The position numbers and the translations under genes were made by a program. A stretch of DNA of 64,000 nucleotides from Xanthostigma xanthostigma (taxonomy: Eukaryota; Arthropoda; Insecta; Raphidioptera; Raphidiidae): positions 28,335,401 through 28,399,400 of the forward strand of contig OY754472.1 in NCBI GenBank assembly GCA_963575645.1, in the 5' to 3' direction. The notes under the pieces were generated by a model that was not told the DNA's origin, did no database searches, and saw nothing but the letters and a program-made list of their open reading frames with translations. Positions 50,601 through 59,370 of the stretch are shown here, piece after piece (position 1 is the first letter of the stretch; every line of letters begins with the position of its first letter).

Positions 50601-52592
50601 ATTTTGGTTAACTAGGTTACGAATCTTCCTAAGTATAATACGTTTATCTATGGTAATAGAGAATTATTGAACTAACTTTTTATGGAAATCGCAACATGTT
50701 TCTATGGTGATAAGTCAAAAACTTTAGTTGGCCATGATGTGTCAAAAAAAAATGTAATAAGGAAAACTGATGTTAATTTGTTTACACTGACAGCGGAACG
50801 TCAAATTAGGGCGCCAATGGTCTTTATTTTACTTAAATCGCCAGCAGCGCAACAACCTGGAACACAAGCATTTCCAGATCGCTTAGTTTTCTTGTTTTCT
50901 TTGTAATTAAAAAACTTTATAAAATTATAACCACTTTCACTTTTAATAAACATTGCTCAGTGACATACGGAAAATTGGAGTTCGAAGTTTCCCCTAGTGC
51001 TCACCACAAACGCTCGCATCGAAAAATTTGTAACTCCGCCTTCGTGCACATAGCCCATAGGCTGTGTGCAAGAAGCCTACTAGCGCCGCTAGTGGATAAT
51101 AGGGAATTATTGAACTCACTTTTTATGGAAATCGCGACATGTTTTTATGATAAGTCAAAAACTTTAGTTCGGCATGTTGTGTAAAAAAAATGTTATAGGG
51201 AAATTTATATATACAATAAGATTAAGATTTGTAAACCATTATAAATAGCATAACATAAAAGGTACAGAATTATTTATTAAATTTATCAATTATGATGTAC
51301 AATATATAAATACCGTATTAGCCTGAATATAACGCGACATTTTTCGACCATTTATTTTCCGTTAAAAAATCGACTCGCGCTAAATTCGGGGTTTAAGTAA
51401 TGGAATGTAATATAAATAAGGACATTCTGCTACAGAGGTTGAATGGGACGGAAGATGACATTTTGTGGGAGACTGAAAGCGTGAATTATATTGACATGAA
51501 TGTAACCTATAATTACCTAAATAAATCCTTATCTGATTGAATTTAACTTTCTTTGAATTCTTTTATGAGTATTATTTTTTTTTCAAAATATCTTTATGAA
51601 AATTTCGGAGTCGCGTTAAATTCAGGGTCGCGTTATATTCGGCCTAATACGGTAATTAATTTGTTTACATTGACACCGTAACGTCAAATTATGGGGCCAA
51701 TGATCTTTATTTTACTTAAATCGCCATCAGCGCAACGGCCTGGAATACAACAAGCATTTCCAAATCGTCTAGTTTCAGGGCCGTACCCAGGATTTTTGTA
51801 AGAGGGGAGTTTTAATAAGTTATAAGTAAACCATCAGATAACATAAGTATGATGGTATTACTGATAACCGAATTATCTAGATTCTAGATGTCGTTATAGT
51901 AGTTTGAACATACATACTGACAGAGCCAGTGTAAATATACGTAATTGTTGGCATACTTTCTCACTTGCATCTTTTATTAGAAAAATTATATATAGCTTTG
52001 GAGTTTCATGGGGGCGGGGGGTTTAACCCCTCTAACCTCCCCCCTGGGTACGGCCCTGTCTAGTTTTGTCCATGTTTTCTTTGTAATTAAAAAACTTTAT
52101 AAAATTATAACTATTTTCACTTTTAATAAACAGTGCTCACTCACTGACATAATATACGGAAAATTTGAGTTCTAAGTTTCTCCTAGTGCTCACCACAAAC
52201 GCTCGCATCGATAAATTTATAACTCTGCCTCCTTGCACATAGCCCATAATCTCCATTTTTCATTTATCGATGATTTAAAAATACTTCCTGTATGCTATCA
52301 TCTTCTGTGTAAACTAATGTTAAAAAGTATTTGTTTTGTTTATTGCAGGGTGTTGAGAACGCCTACGGAAAACATTTGGCCTGGTGTCACCACACTGCCG
52401 GACTATAAAGCGACGTTTCCGAATTGGAAACAAGATAATTTAAAAAATCAAATAAAAAACCTTTCCGATCAAGGAATTGATTTGTTAAGAAAAATGTTGA
52501 TTTACGATCCGACACAACGTATCAATGCTCGAGATATTCTTCGTCACCCTTATTTTAGTGCATTAGATACATCGAAATATTTCATTGAATAA
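38664..52592 (+). CDS. Cdk1: Cyclin-dependent kinase 1 (cdc2), 3 coding exons with a 10.8-kb intron
   Basis: Encodes a 301-residue Cdk1, the cyclin B-dependent serine/threonine kinase that drives mitotic entry. Exons: 38664-39101, 41326-41549, 52349-52592; splice phases close exactly. Visible landmarks: glycine loop GEGTYG with inhibitory T16/Y17 (human T14/Y15), ATP lysine K35, the cyclin-binding PSTAIRE helix (47-53, preceded by Ile), catalytic HRD with D130, DFG at 149-151, activating-loop T164 (human T161) and the [13 protein letters not shown] segment. The whole length and the [15 protein letters not shown] motif fit Cdk1 better than Cdk2. Intron 1 (2.2 kb) holds a hAT-type element; intron 2 (10.8 kb) holds an 8.5-kb P-like transposon in the sense orientation. 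An AG before the start codon (38639) may end a 5' UTR intron. A near-perfect 80-nt hairpin lies 58 bp after the stop codon. Confidence 0.96.
39295..39766. mobile_element. Non-autonomous hAT element, perfect 8-bp duplication (Cdk1 intron 1)
   Basis: Ends TAGAGCTGTAA and TTACAGCTCTA are flanked by CTCATAAA at 39287-39294 and 39767-39774. Inner words CGTATGTATTCGTTAC and GTACCCGTTACT recur near both ends. No ORF. Confidence 0.92.
40536..40770 (+). repeat. Retroelement-like repeat (Cdk1 intron 1)
   Basis: It shares GATTGCCACCRTTTTTTCGT, GCGTTGCAAAATTGGT-like sequence and ACCTCCTACATCCAAACTTT with 63379-63616. A second typical repeat (ATTCTCCTCCTAAACGGCTT) follows at about 40790-41070. Confidence 0.7.
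41550..42113. other. Cdk1 intron 2, part before the P-like element
   Basis: AT-rich intron. From 42003 a copy of the CGTCAGCACACGAGGC phrase occurs, and from 42071 the left part of the GGCTGTGTGCA-family element that the P-like transposon split. Confidence 0.6.
42170..42385. repeat. Subterminal repeats of the P-like element (AGCATCATAA motif)
   Basis: Just inside the left terminal repeat a palindrome has arms TTATGATGCTCG and CGAGCATCATAA around a GCTAGGTGGCCACCTA-like core (about 42174-42222). Two further copies of TGACTAGCATCATAA follow near 42300 and 42368, giving four AGCATCATAA words in about 200 bp. Subterminal repeats of this kind are typical transposase-binding sites; that role is inferred. 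Confidence 0.6.
43046..45742 (+). CDS. P-element / THAP9-type transposase, single uninterrupted ORF (898 aa)
   Basis: Encodes a THAP-domain DNA transposase of the P superfamily. The reading frame opens upstream at 42902, but I place the start at 43046 because the THAP domain starts there: C8 and C13, W39, C62-x2-H65 and the AVPRNF box near 85-90. A lysine-rich segment near 160-200 may be a short coiled coil. The RNase H-like core follows: candidate catalytic acids are D309 in [13 protein letters not shown]399 in [14 protein letters not shown] and E630 in [32 protein letters not shown] at 431-444 is another P-family signature. No stop or frameshift interrupts it, unlike most old copies, so it may be recently active. 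Unlike the Drosophila P element it has no obvious introns. Assignment to P rather than a domesticated THAP9 gene rests on the flanking terminal repeats and target duplication. Confidence 0.9.
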   Translation: MACVSNSCSYVNCKNCRRNSPGLSFYRLPLKDKVRREQWLLNCGNINIILLDDDKLKNMLVCEEHFSLNNFKDASATKKSLNYNAVPRNFNENDEKSPSFVVNKEVTVNTYSNKRKLSCNENFSPSEIKMLSYHSSSEKIERLHKNNLDTIVTPLIVEMPTLNKKTSVEKLKNNKIMLLKKKIKKQTAQISRLKRNKTKFSISKILQNLLDEKSPSLKTLTMMQCFHRKCTSFTLSEKQLALSLYYKSPGNYKFMLKDLHFILPSLSTIQSWLRVFNLETGVRTKLIDKLAIRVRNMQEDEKQCVVMFDEITLKKGLSYNKIRDCIEGFEDLGTLGRSSKHANQGLLFYLRGLLYNWKLPFCYFISSGPVKSEALYKLIIQVLTSLQDLGLIPRMLVCDQGANNRKALALLGATKDHPVITIKENVIFVCYDPPHLLKSLRNNFMNTKIQIIVNKKKISWLDFKNTYDLDKKSETTRAMLKITEIHVNPNSFQKMRVKYAAQVFSNTVSATIMTATATKQLCSETSLDTADFIKTVNNIFDALNSRTVHESNPFRCALSVYKRLSERTLQDGLKYFSNIKIFQNGKQRHNVYCIEGFQWTINAVLQLWTQLVDEGKKYLLTSRINQDPIENAFSVIRNRGGYNPQPTVKEFRIALQHNMHIRLQMPIESANCEIDNDDILQLECSANFKKPLDTAELVSEVPTSKTILLNASKQILKETDSVGSEIPSIITKITHFPTLETCTNVYVAGYLCHYLLKNTTCSNCESEFIKQGESLLDTKEIFLLNKDYAKKQDIKYLLRPSEAFSKIISYLLLSFNEHFEKLKTNFTLVKSIKDHMLNDLMTTYPQWLNSCEKHKLIIVDQLIKIKLYRNMKWSIDTSFPSQKRKKILKPHRKVRILS
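45752..47330 (+). repeat. Dispersed repeat copy (family R) interrupted by the 16-bp array
   Basis: Sequence after the transposase stop (ATATTTTTGGAA, then ACTCTGTGCG) and sequence after the array (CTGTGAACACAATACAGGTC, then ATTGAAACCAAATTTTGGAA and AAGAGCCCTA) match the family seen intact at 56090-56720 and reversed at 23965-24630. The array and about 110 bp of other sequence sit exactly between the two halves. Identity is good by eye but not measured. Confidence 0.7.
45774..46889. repeat. Satellite-like array of 16-bp units, about 70 copies
   Basis: Tandem array of two alternating 16-mers, GTCCGTTTGTCTGTAA and GTCCGTTAGTCTGTTA, themselves pairs of 8-mers. The segment 46206-46549 is identical to 46446-46789, so a 240-bp (15-unit) higher-order period is present with no visible mismatch over 344 bp. 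It lies about 30-50 bp downstream of the transposase stop codon. No frame stays open because 16 is not a multiple of three and TAA/TAG recur. There are no unique spacers, so it is not a CRISPR array. Confidence 0.95.
47506..47807. repeat. GC-rich inverted-repeat island built of TTGGCCCAAGC-type units
   Basis: About 300 bp of GC-rich DNA in an AT-rich setting. Imperfect units such as GGCCCAAGCTTG, CAGGCTTGGCCCA and CCAATCTTGGCCC recur around ten times in both orientations. The block is bounded by inverted ends CCCATATAGGA and TCCTATATGGG, with ACAACGGG and CCCGTTGT just inside. Open frames on both strands here follow from base composition. It looks like a small inverted-repeat element or degenerate satellite inside the P-like transposon. 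Confidence 0.6.
48275..48790. repeat. Two-copy tandem duplication, about 255 bp
   Basis: 48275-48530 and 48533-48790 are near-identical, both starting CGCTCTTAAATAAACCC and both containing GCTGTAAAGGAGCAAGAAAT and ACATACCAATTAGAACTGAA. Small indels separate them. It lies in the non-coding right half of the P-like element. I see no coding potential. Confidence 0.85.
49482..50471. repeat. Large direct duplication, about 360 bp, two copies
   Basis: 49482-49839 and 50107-50471 match in the same orientation, sharing GTTTACGTGGCGTTTCTATG, GAACTGTCGTCACGGAAAAC and GATGGTTTTTAACAATTTAT. Between them lies a copy of the dispersed TTGGTCGATAATT / CAGACGTTAATCAAAGATT word (49961-50023). This accounts for part of the unusual length of the P-like element. 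Confidence 0.85.
50652..51058. mobile_element. Right part of the GGCTGTGTGCA-family element split by the P-like transposon
   Basis: It continues exactly where 42071-42113 stops (GGTAATAG, then AGAATTATTGAACTAAC) and ends TGCACATAGCCC. Compared with the reference copy at 11511-12073 it lacks roughly 110 bp in the middle. Confidence 0.8.
51311..51654 (+). mobile_element. pogo/Tigger-type remnant with TACCGTATTAG ends
   Basis: Ends TACCGTATTAGCCTGAATAT and (reversed) TACCGTATTAGGCCGAATAT match over about 28 bp. A short frame from 51400 reads [20 protein letters not shown] and resembles the C-terminal end of Tigger/jerky-type transposases, suggesting an internally deleted copy. Confidence 0.75.
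51776..52058. mobile_element. Non-autonomous hAT element with exact 8-bp duplication
   Basis: Ends CAGGGCCGTACCCAGG and CCTGGGTACGGCCCTG are exact complements. TCTAGTTT flanks both sides (51768-51775, 52059-52066). No ORF. Confidence 0.95.
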
Positions 52593-52649
52593 ACGTAACA
52601 TTTATTTTTATTAATTTGTACAAAATATTAAGGTTTGTTAAAGATAAAG

Positions 52650-52729
52650 AGTGCATAATATCATTATCATTAGCTACTCGCTAAATGAATTCATTTAGCG
52701 AGTAACTTCTGATAATGATATTATGCACT
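52650..52729 (+). repeat. 80-nt near-perfect palindrome in the Cdk1 3' UTR region
   Basis: Two 40-nt arms meet at GAATTC without a loop. They are identical complements except for three mismatches in a 5-nt bulge (52670-52674). Outer arms are AGTGCATAATATCATTATCA and inner arms TACTCGCTAAATGAA. It starts 58 bp after the Cdk1 stop codon. Confidence 0.9.
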
Positions 52730-52735
52730 ACTCTT

Positions 52736-53875
52736 GCATTGATTGTAGACTACAATGGATAGTGGATGTTGTATGTTGTACATACAGCGTGCTCAAGTTA
52801 GTCTTTCCTCGTATAGTAAAAAGATCTTTGAAACATCCAAGTGATGTCGTATATTTCTGATTATCACTTATCCGTGTTCTTAAGGAGGTTGATCCGTTAC
52901 AGTCCCAGTCAAAAGTAAGTCGAATTCTAAATGGGAACTTTTCCATAATAAATTTTTACAAAAGGTTATAAGTCGATGATACCAATAAATTATTGTCATA
53001 AAGGCATAAATAAATATTTTTTTTTAATATTAATTAATTATTTCTAACTTTTGAATTTTTTGTACAAAGTTAGGTTAAGAAAAATGTATGTAAATTTCTG
53101 TATTTTACATATTTTTGGCAGTAAATAATTAAAAAAAGAAATTAGAAGTAATAAAAATTAAAATTAAATCATTAAAAAGTTGAAAATTCAGTTAAAATTG
53201 TTAAAATTGTCTAGAAAAGTGCCAATGTTTAATAATTTTTTTTATTGATTAAAAGTCTCCTAACTAAATTGGAAAAAATATTAAAATATGCGTAAGACAT
53301 CGATGCTTTACATAGTTAGTTTTCGGAACTGCTGACATTATTTGGTTATTTGCAAAAAATTAAAATGAACAGTTTGCATGCTAGGTTGACATATTTTCCA
53401 TAAGACTACATGTAAAAGTTTTTTTTAATTTTTAACTTTATAAGTCTCCTAATGATTTTGGATTTTTTACAGAATATTTTGTCATAAAAAAATCTATTAA
53501 AAAAACTTTATTTCCGATTTTTTTCATTATCTTCGTAAAACGGCTCAACCTCCTTAAAGCATTTTTTCATCAGCGTCGGTTAAATGATATCGGGGCACCT
53601 CAAATATCAATGGAATGCTTTTTCACTCCCCAACACAAAGTCAACGACGAAACATCGGAATCCTATCGTTAAGTGTAAAAAACATACATGCTCAGGTGCA
53701 GAAAGCATTGTCAAAAAATCTGATTTGACATACACATATTTAGAATCGTTTTTTGTACAATTTCTACTTCGAAACAACATAATATCTCCAAGCATTTTGA
53801 TCAAAATTTAGTCACAAAAGCGTCTTTTTTTCTATATAGATCAATCATTTGTTTTTGTGTGAGTGCACTCTAATG
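52736..53875. other. Cdk1 downstream DNA, no gene seen
   Basis: AT-rich sequence. CCTCCTTAAAG-type words occur at 52880 and 53550. No coding region or clear element boundary. Confidence 0.45.
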
Positions 53876-53883
53876 TTCTAGAT

Positions 53884-54158
53884 CAGGGGTGTCAGACTGA
53901 TTTTTCTAAATGGCCATTTATAAGACTCAGGGTGTGTTAGCGGGTCAGACCCTAATTTAAAAACTAAAACACAATTAAAATCTTTATTTATTTAGTTTAA
54001 ATCAGTTTTCATATAAAGGTAATAAAAATAGTAAATTATCTTGAGCTTGAGGATCCAGACACCTGAGGTCTCTTGTTTTTGATAAGCTCATTGATGTCAG
54101 GTGTCTGAAATCCTCACTGGATAGGTTCTGGTCGCGGGCCGTATCTTTAACATCACTG
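53884..54158. mobile_element. hAT-type MITE, exact 8-bp duplication
   Basis: It starts CAGGGGTGTCAGACTG and ends CGGGCCGTATCTTTAACATC then ACTG. TTCTAGAT flanks both sides (53876-53883, 54159-54166). The inside has an inverted pair around CCAGACACCTGAGGTC / GTCAGGTGTCTG. Confidence 0.9.
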
Positions 54159-54809
54159 TTCTAGATGACAGAGAGTTTCGCAACGACATTAGACGGGTCC
54201 TTTTGTATGGAAATTGTAATTATATGGCCACATTCGAAGGCTATTGTCTGTTAAAAAGTTTTGACAATATTTTCTGTAACCCAGCATCAATGTACTTCTA
54301 TACATTTCAAGTGCCCCCCCCCCCCCATATCAGTTTCGACGACGATAAGTCATTATCATGCCAACCAGTGAAAGAACGCCTTAAAGCTAACCATTTTTAT
54401 ACAAAGCAGACTCAAATACAAACTTGTACAAAAGTATAACACTAAAAAAATCACTACAGCTATAATAGTTGAAAATTGCATTTAGTTTGAGACTGATGAT
54501 TACATTTTGTATTTGCATTTTGAGCTTTTTTTATAAAACAAACATTTTCTTAAGCAACCATTTGATTGATTTAGTTTAGTTTTTTATCATAGTTGTGTAA
54601 TTGATCATATTCATAATAACTTTTAACCATTTGCTAAGATATATGGTACTTATAAAATCTATTGTTTTCATTTTGGTAATAATTGTCTGATGAAAACTCC
54701 GTAAGTAAATTTAGAAACAAAACAAAAGTTTTCGGTGCCGATTTCATGTCTTATTTTTTTTTTAAATTCACAACTAATTTTGCATAATTCGTTAGTGATT
54801 TGTAGATTT

Positions 54810-55242
54810 TAGTGATGTAACGAATATTCGTATTCGACATTCGCATTTACAAAATTCAACCGAATATTAATATCAGTAAAAATCATATTTTTTTATAAAA
54901 AAACGTAAAGATAATTTTAAATAAGACAAAATATTAATTTCTTATCATTTTTATAAGAAACAGTTTTTTATTACTACTTTTTTAAAAAATAACTAAGTTT
55001 TTTCGCTAAGGTAACCTTGCAATTATATCTTTTATCAGCCATTATTTTAACATTCGGTAATAAAGCTTTAATTAATAAAATTAATAATAATCAACCTAGT
55101 ACCCAGAACCACTCAACTGTCTGCGTGCGATTTGCGCGGCCAATCAGCTGTCAAATTTTAACCTTGGACAAACGACGCAAGATTTAAGAACTGAATATTC
55201 GCATTCGCGTATATCTAAAAATGGACATTCGTTACATCACTA
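54810..55242. mobile_element. hAT-type element with TAGTGATGTAACG ends
   Basis: Ends TAGTGATGTAACGAATATTC and CGTTACATCACTA. Flanks GTAGATTT and GTAGAAGA share only the first five bases, so the duplication is decayed or absent. ATATTCG iterons lie near both ends. Confidence 0.75.
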
Positions 55243-56065
55243 GTAGAAGATACGAAGGAACATGTCTCATTTAATAATAAATTATTATTCATATATTATA
55301 TTCTATTCTATTCTATGAAAAACACAACATTGTCCTTTCGCACTTAATGCAAACGCTAATAATAATTTTCATGCAAGAGCGGCTTGTATTGCAAAATTTA
55401 TATTAATTGTTTATTACCTGACAATATTTTATCCGAATAAAAACATCTAAAACTGGATATTCGGTTTCACAATGTGGCATATAATATTTGTTATATTATA
55501 TGCAGGCTGTCCCTAAAAGGTCTTTACAAAAGCCTACCACATATTCTTCAGGCCAAAACAACTCTATACAAGCAAACTTACCTCAGTACAAAGTTGTTTA
55601 GTTTGGACGCTAGACGCTTTATAACTTTGAAACGGCTCATGAGATTTTACTCAAATTTGGTACGTTGGCATAGCTTTATTGGGCAATAAAACCCATATCA
55701 TAATAATGATGAATATCATTCCATGGGCGTATAACTTGATTTTTTCGATAATTAAACATCTAAAACTTCTACGCCAATGGAAAAAAATCAGTTTGAGTAT
55801 GAAATCTGGATCACGCGACTCATTTACTACAAAAAAGGTACTCTTGATAAAATTCGATTACTCTCATAGTTTCGACAAAATTTTAATTTTAGTAATTTAA
55901 GTTAAATTTTATAAGCCCTTTTAAGCACGTTTGCCCAAATTTTAAAAAAACGGAACCCACGACCTTTGCACCGCTGAGCTTGCTAGCCGCACTTTTCATA
56001 CCTAGGTTTATCAAGTATCTTGTTGGAAACAAATTATGAGTAATCGCTGTTAATAGTTTTATTTT
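55243..56065. other. Intergenic with repeat fragments
   Basis: 55502-55680 (GGCTGTCCCTAAAAGG...) shares an exact 58-bp word with the loop side of the Merlin intron 9 fold-back. 55920-56005 (GAACCCACGACCTTTGCACC) resembles a tRNA-derived SINE on the minus strand. Confidence 0.45.
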
Positions 56066-56817
56066 TTTATGAAGTAAAAACAGAAGCATATACTTTTACC
56101 ATTCCAACCCACAAGTGGGGAATGGTACTAGTTTAGGTCAAAAATCACTTTTCAAAAATTTTACAATATATTTCCGTTTTGAGGTCCCTCGAATCCAAAA
56201 AACATATTTTTGGAACAACTCTGTGCGTCTGTTTGTCTGTGAACACGATACAGGTCAAACGGATGAGCGGATTGAAACCAAATTTTGGGAGGATATTTGG
56301 TATGCAAATATGAAGAGCCCTATTTTTTTTGGGGGAAAATCGGCGCATGCGCAGAAGAGATGTATGCTAAAACGGTGTTTTTTTGTATAATAATGGTATA
56401 CTTTTCATAACGGCTTATTATTCTATTTATTTTTTCAAGAAAGTTTTGTCAAAAAAAATTTTTCCTTAACTTTATAGTTTCAGAAATATTTTGAAAATAA
56501 TAAAAAATCATCCGCTCTTTTGTTTTATGAATCTGTCAGAAATTAACTAGTTGGGCATTTTTTGATTAATTTTTACATGACGTGGAACATATTATGTAGG
56601 TAACCATGGCAACGAATAGTTAATATATTGAATACTAGCCATTACCCGCGTCACCTCACGCGATATCAGAAATTTTATTTTCTTTATTATAATCAAAGTC
56701 AACATTTTTGAAGTTGGAATGGTCCCGTCGCCCAATTGGATGGAATTTTTTTTATGAAGTAAAAACAGAAGCATATACTTTTACCATTCAAACCCACAAG
56801 TGGGGAATGGTACTACA
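56066..56817 (+). repeat. Family R copy between two 66-68 bp direct repeats
   Basis: 56066-56133 and 56752-56817 are near-identical (TATGAAGTAAAAACAGAAGC ... AAGTGGGGAATGGTACTA). Between them is a full copy of the dispersed family, including CTCTGTGCGTCTGTTTGTCT (56220), the unexpanded form of the motif amplified at 45774-46889. Each direct repeat ends in an ACCATTCC/GGAATGGT hairpin. Confidence 0.8.
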
Positions 56818-58531
56818 TAAAATCAAATTGTGAATGAACTCGACAAGAAATAAATTTTCGCTTTGATTTTTCTCTTCTCTCCCGAAGCTTTTCAATAATT
56901 ATTAAAATCATAGTAGCAATTCGTCTATGACGAATTATTTCTTGCAAAATCATGAAATTTTAAATATAAATGTCAACCTAGCAAAACAACGAGCTAACAA
57001 GCAAGCTGCATGTGAAGAGAAACTAGCAGCGCTCCCTACCAACTACCAAGCAAAATTCCATTCATGGCAGTCTGCAAGACTTCAAGCAAGCTAGCGAGCA
57101 GGAAATCCAGCATTGTGTGAAGGGGCCTTAATTAAAGCAAAGAAGAAAAGATGCATCCAAATGGACATCTAAACTCCTAAAATACTGACATTTTTGACAT
57201 AATCTAATATACAGTGAATTTCGTTATCATTAATGCATTACTGAAAATCGTTTCACAAAAAATGCACATCCTTTGGGCGCTCGGTCTATGTTGTGTTTTA
57301 TGTGGGACGGTTTTCTGTAATGCTTTAGTGATTTTCATAGCGACCATATCATTGTATAAAAATGAACGTTCGTTTGTCTGCTCGGGACCTATGCGTTCCG
57401 TTACCATTCATCTGATTACGATAAAACTTTGGTGAGTTGTTAAGCGTGCCTGCAAAGGTTTCTGATCCAAAAAAAAAGAAAATCAAAGTAAATATTTCGT
57501 TTCAAAGTTGTACTGCAATGCGGTGGATCTGAACTCTGAAGGCTGCATTACTGTAATCGTTGCCCCTGGGGCAAGATTGTAATACGATAAAACCATAGGC
57601 TCCACTATTGCCGTCTTTGCCGAGCAGAGCTCAGCTCCATGAGGCAAGATTGTAATACAGAGAAATCAGACTCCAGCTAAGCTAGTCACTACTCACTACC
57701 GCAGGTATTACTGTATAATTCGCGAAAATTCATTTATTTGAAAAAAAAGCTTATTAAAATTGATTACTTAATTCTAATAAAATCATTGAAGTGTATTGTC
57801 TTTAGAAGTACACATGTGGGCAAAATTTCAACTCAATCGGGTAACCAAAAGTTCGTCAAAGTCGACTTTCTAGCAGACAGGAATCTACATATATAATTTC
57901 CTATTGTGTGTCCAGATGTCTGTCTTTCCAGAGCCTCCAGAAGGCCCCAGTAGCCATAGAAAGTTGAAATGTGGCACACTTATAATATGGGGCATGGGAC
58001 AGATCCTAACGGAGCCGGATTTTTGAATTTTGGTCCCAGAGGGGAGCAAATCGAAAACAAAAAAGTTTTTTGCTTATAATTCGATCAATTTAAATCAGAT
58101 CGCTTCGAAACCTATCTTAAACGAAAGAGGAGAAGATTTTACATTGATTTCGTGTAACAGAATTCGCGCAAATAGTTTTTTTATACATAAAAATATAAAA
58201 ACAGAATAAACACTATAAATTCGATTTTTCCTAATGAATCACGCACTCCAGTCGATAGTCTTTGTCTGTTGTGCATGTGATATGGACAATTGAAGATGGC
58301 GTATGTCCTCTGTCTTAAATAAAAACAAATACTATTTCTAATAGAGTTATTCAATTTTTTGACATTATTATTTTGTGAAATGCAACGCCTTCTGATAGTT
58401 AACGATTTCAATAACTAATTATTAAAACATGAATTTTGACAGATGGCTAACCTTATTTTAGAAATGTTTTCTGAAGCTAGAGTTTTGAAATTTTGTATAT
58501 GTGTATAAGTTCGGTAAAAATGCATAAATCC
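56818..58531. other. Intergenic, no gene seen; truncated repeats
   Basis: 57880-58010 (TATAATTTCCTATTGTGTGT, TTTCCAGAGCCTCCAGAAGG) is a relative of 60750-60860. No open frame resembles a known protein. Confidence 0.45.
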
Positions 58532-58920
58532 AATATGACGGACGCCCCAAGATGGCATATTAACTTTTTCTTCTCAACCCTCTTGACATGGATATCAAAC
58601 GAAAGAGTTTGACGAGTGGGGTACAATAAGGTATGTGACGTCATTTTAAACCCAATATGGCGAACGCCCCAAAATGTCGGATTACCATTTTCTTCACAAT
58701 CATGTTGACATATGTATTAAATAAAGAATTTGTGAGTGGTATAAGATGAAGTATGTGATTTCATTGTAAACCTAATATGGCGGACGCCCCAAAATGGCGG
58801 ATTACATTTTCTTTCACAACCCTCTTGACATGGGTATCAAAGGAAGAGTTTGACGAGTGGAATACAATGAACTAATGGGATGTCATTGTAACCCAATATG
58901 GCGGTCGCCACATATCCTAC
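58532..58920. repeat. Tandem repeat, 121-bp unit, just over 3 copies
   Basis: AATATGGCGGACGCCCC-type unit starts occur at 58532, 58654, 58774 and 58895 (spacing 122, 120, 121). Each is followed by CAACCCTCTTGACATGGGTA-type sequence. A lone copy is at about 6790. Confidence 0.85.
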
Positions 58921-59084
58921 CGATTTGAATTTATGTACACATATGTATTCCCGGTAGCAATACATGATTTAATCGTTTTTAGAATTAAATAATAATCAAT
59001 CCATTTTACAAAATTAATATGTTAATAGAAAAAAGTTTGTAAAATCAAAAAGAACAAAATAAAATATTAGTAAAAAAAAAATGG

Positions 59085-59290
59085 TTGTCTGTAAAGTCGG
59101 TTTACGGACGATAGTTTTACGTGATAACGTATACCGCTCGAATATCATATTTAATAATCACGCACAGGGTCAGGCGGAACGTTAGGAACGTTACACTTTT
59201 TCGTGTATGCAGCCGGTGTTTCATCTTTTTATATTGACGTGATTCATCAATTTATCAGACGTTATCCCGTCAAAAATTTTTTTATAGATA
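59085..59290. repeat. Second copy of the repeat in Merlin intron 7
   Basis: It shares GGTTGTCTGTAAAGTCGGTT and ACGATAGTTTTACGTGATAA with 29170-29220, and GCAGCCGGTGTTTCATC near the other end. It ends CCCGTCAAAAATTTTTTTATAG. Confidence 0.75.
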
Positions 59291-59370
59291 AGCTTTTATT
59301 AAAATGTACTAAAAATAAAAAATAATTTTTACAAATCTAAATTTACAGAAAGTAAATTATTATTAATATA

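Larger units (their letters stand above)
42114..50651 (+). mobile_element. P-element-like transposon, about 8.5 kb, inside Cdk1 intron 2
   Basis: Both ends carry the same inverted repeat. The outer 30 bp (42114-42143; starts CATAGATAAACGTATTATAC) match the complement of the right end perfectly. After a 6-bp divergent spacer a further 26 bp (42150-42175 versus 50591-50616) match perfectly. The flanks carry an 8-bp direct repeat GGTAATAG (42106-42113 and 50652-50659), or 7 bp if the element is taken as CA...TG. P superfamily elements make 8-bp duplications. The insertion splits a short dispersed repeat whose unsplit copy (11511-12073) reads straight through this site with one GGTAATAG. Contents: subterminal AGCATCATAA repeats, the transposase ORF, a copy of a dispersed repeat, a 16-bp satellite array, a GC-rich inverted-repeat island and two large direct duplications. 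It is far longer than the 2.9-kb Drosophila P element, so much of the right half is probably later insertion and duplication. Confidence 0.88.
51059..52246. mobile_element. Third GGCTGTGTGCA-family copy with two datable insertions
   Basis: It starts GGCTGTGTGCAAGAAGCCTA and ends TTGCACATAGCCC. Removing the pogo-type insertion (51311-51654) and the hAT insertion (51776-52058 plus one duplication) leaves about 550 bp, close to the 563-bp reference copy. Confidence 0.82.

Noticed and set aside
38664..52592. Cdk2 or Cdk3 instead of Cdk1
   Set aside because: SMDLKKYMD, the [13 protein letters not shown] stretch and the extended C-terminus with [11 protein letters not shown] fit Cdk1; Cdk2 usually lacks these exact forms. 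Residual doubt is small.
56712..56722. GGTCCCGTCG in family R as a relic of the Drosophila P-element inverted repeat
   Set aside because: A 10-base match without the rest of the terminal repeat or a target duplication is likely chance.
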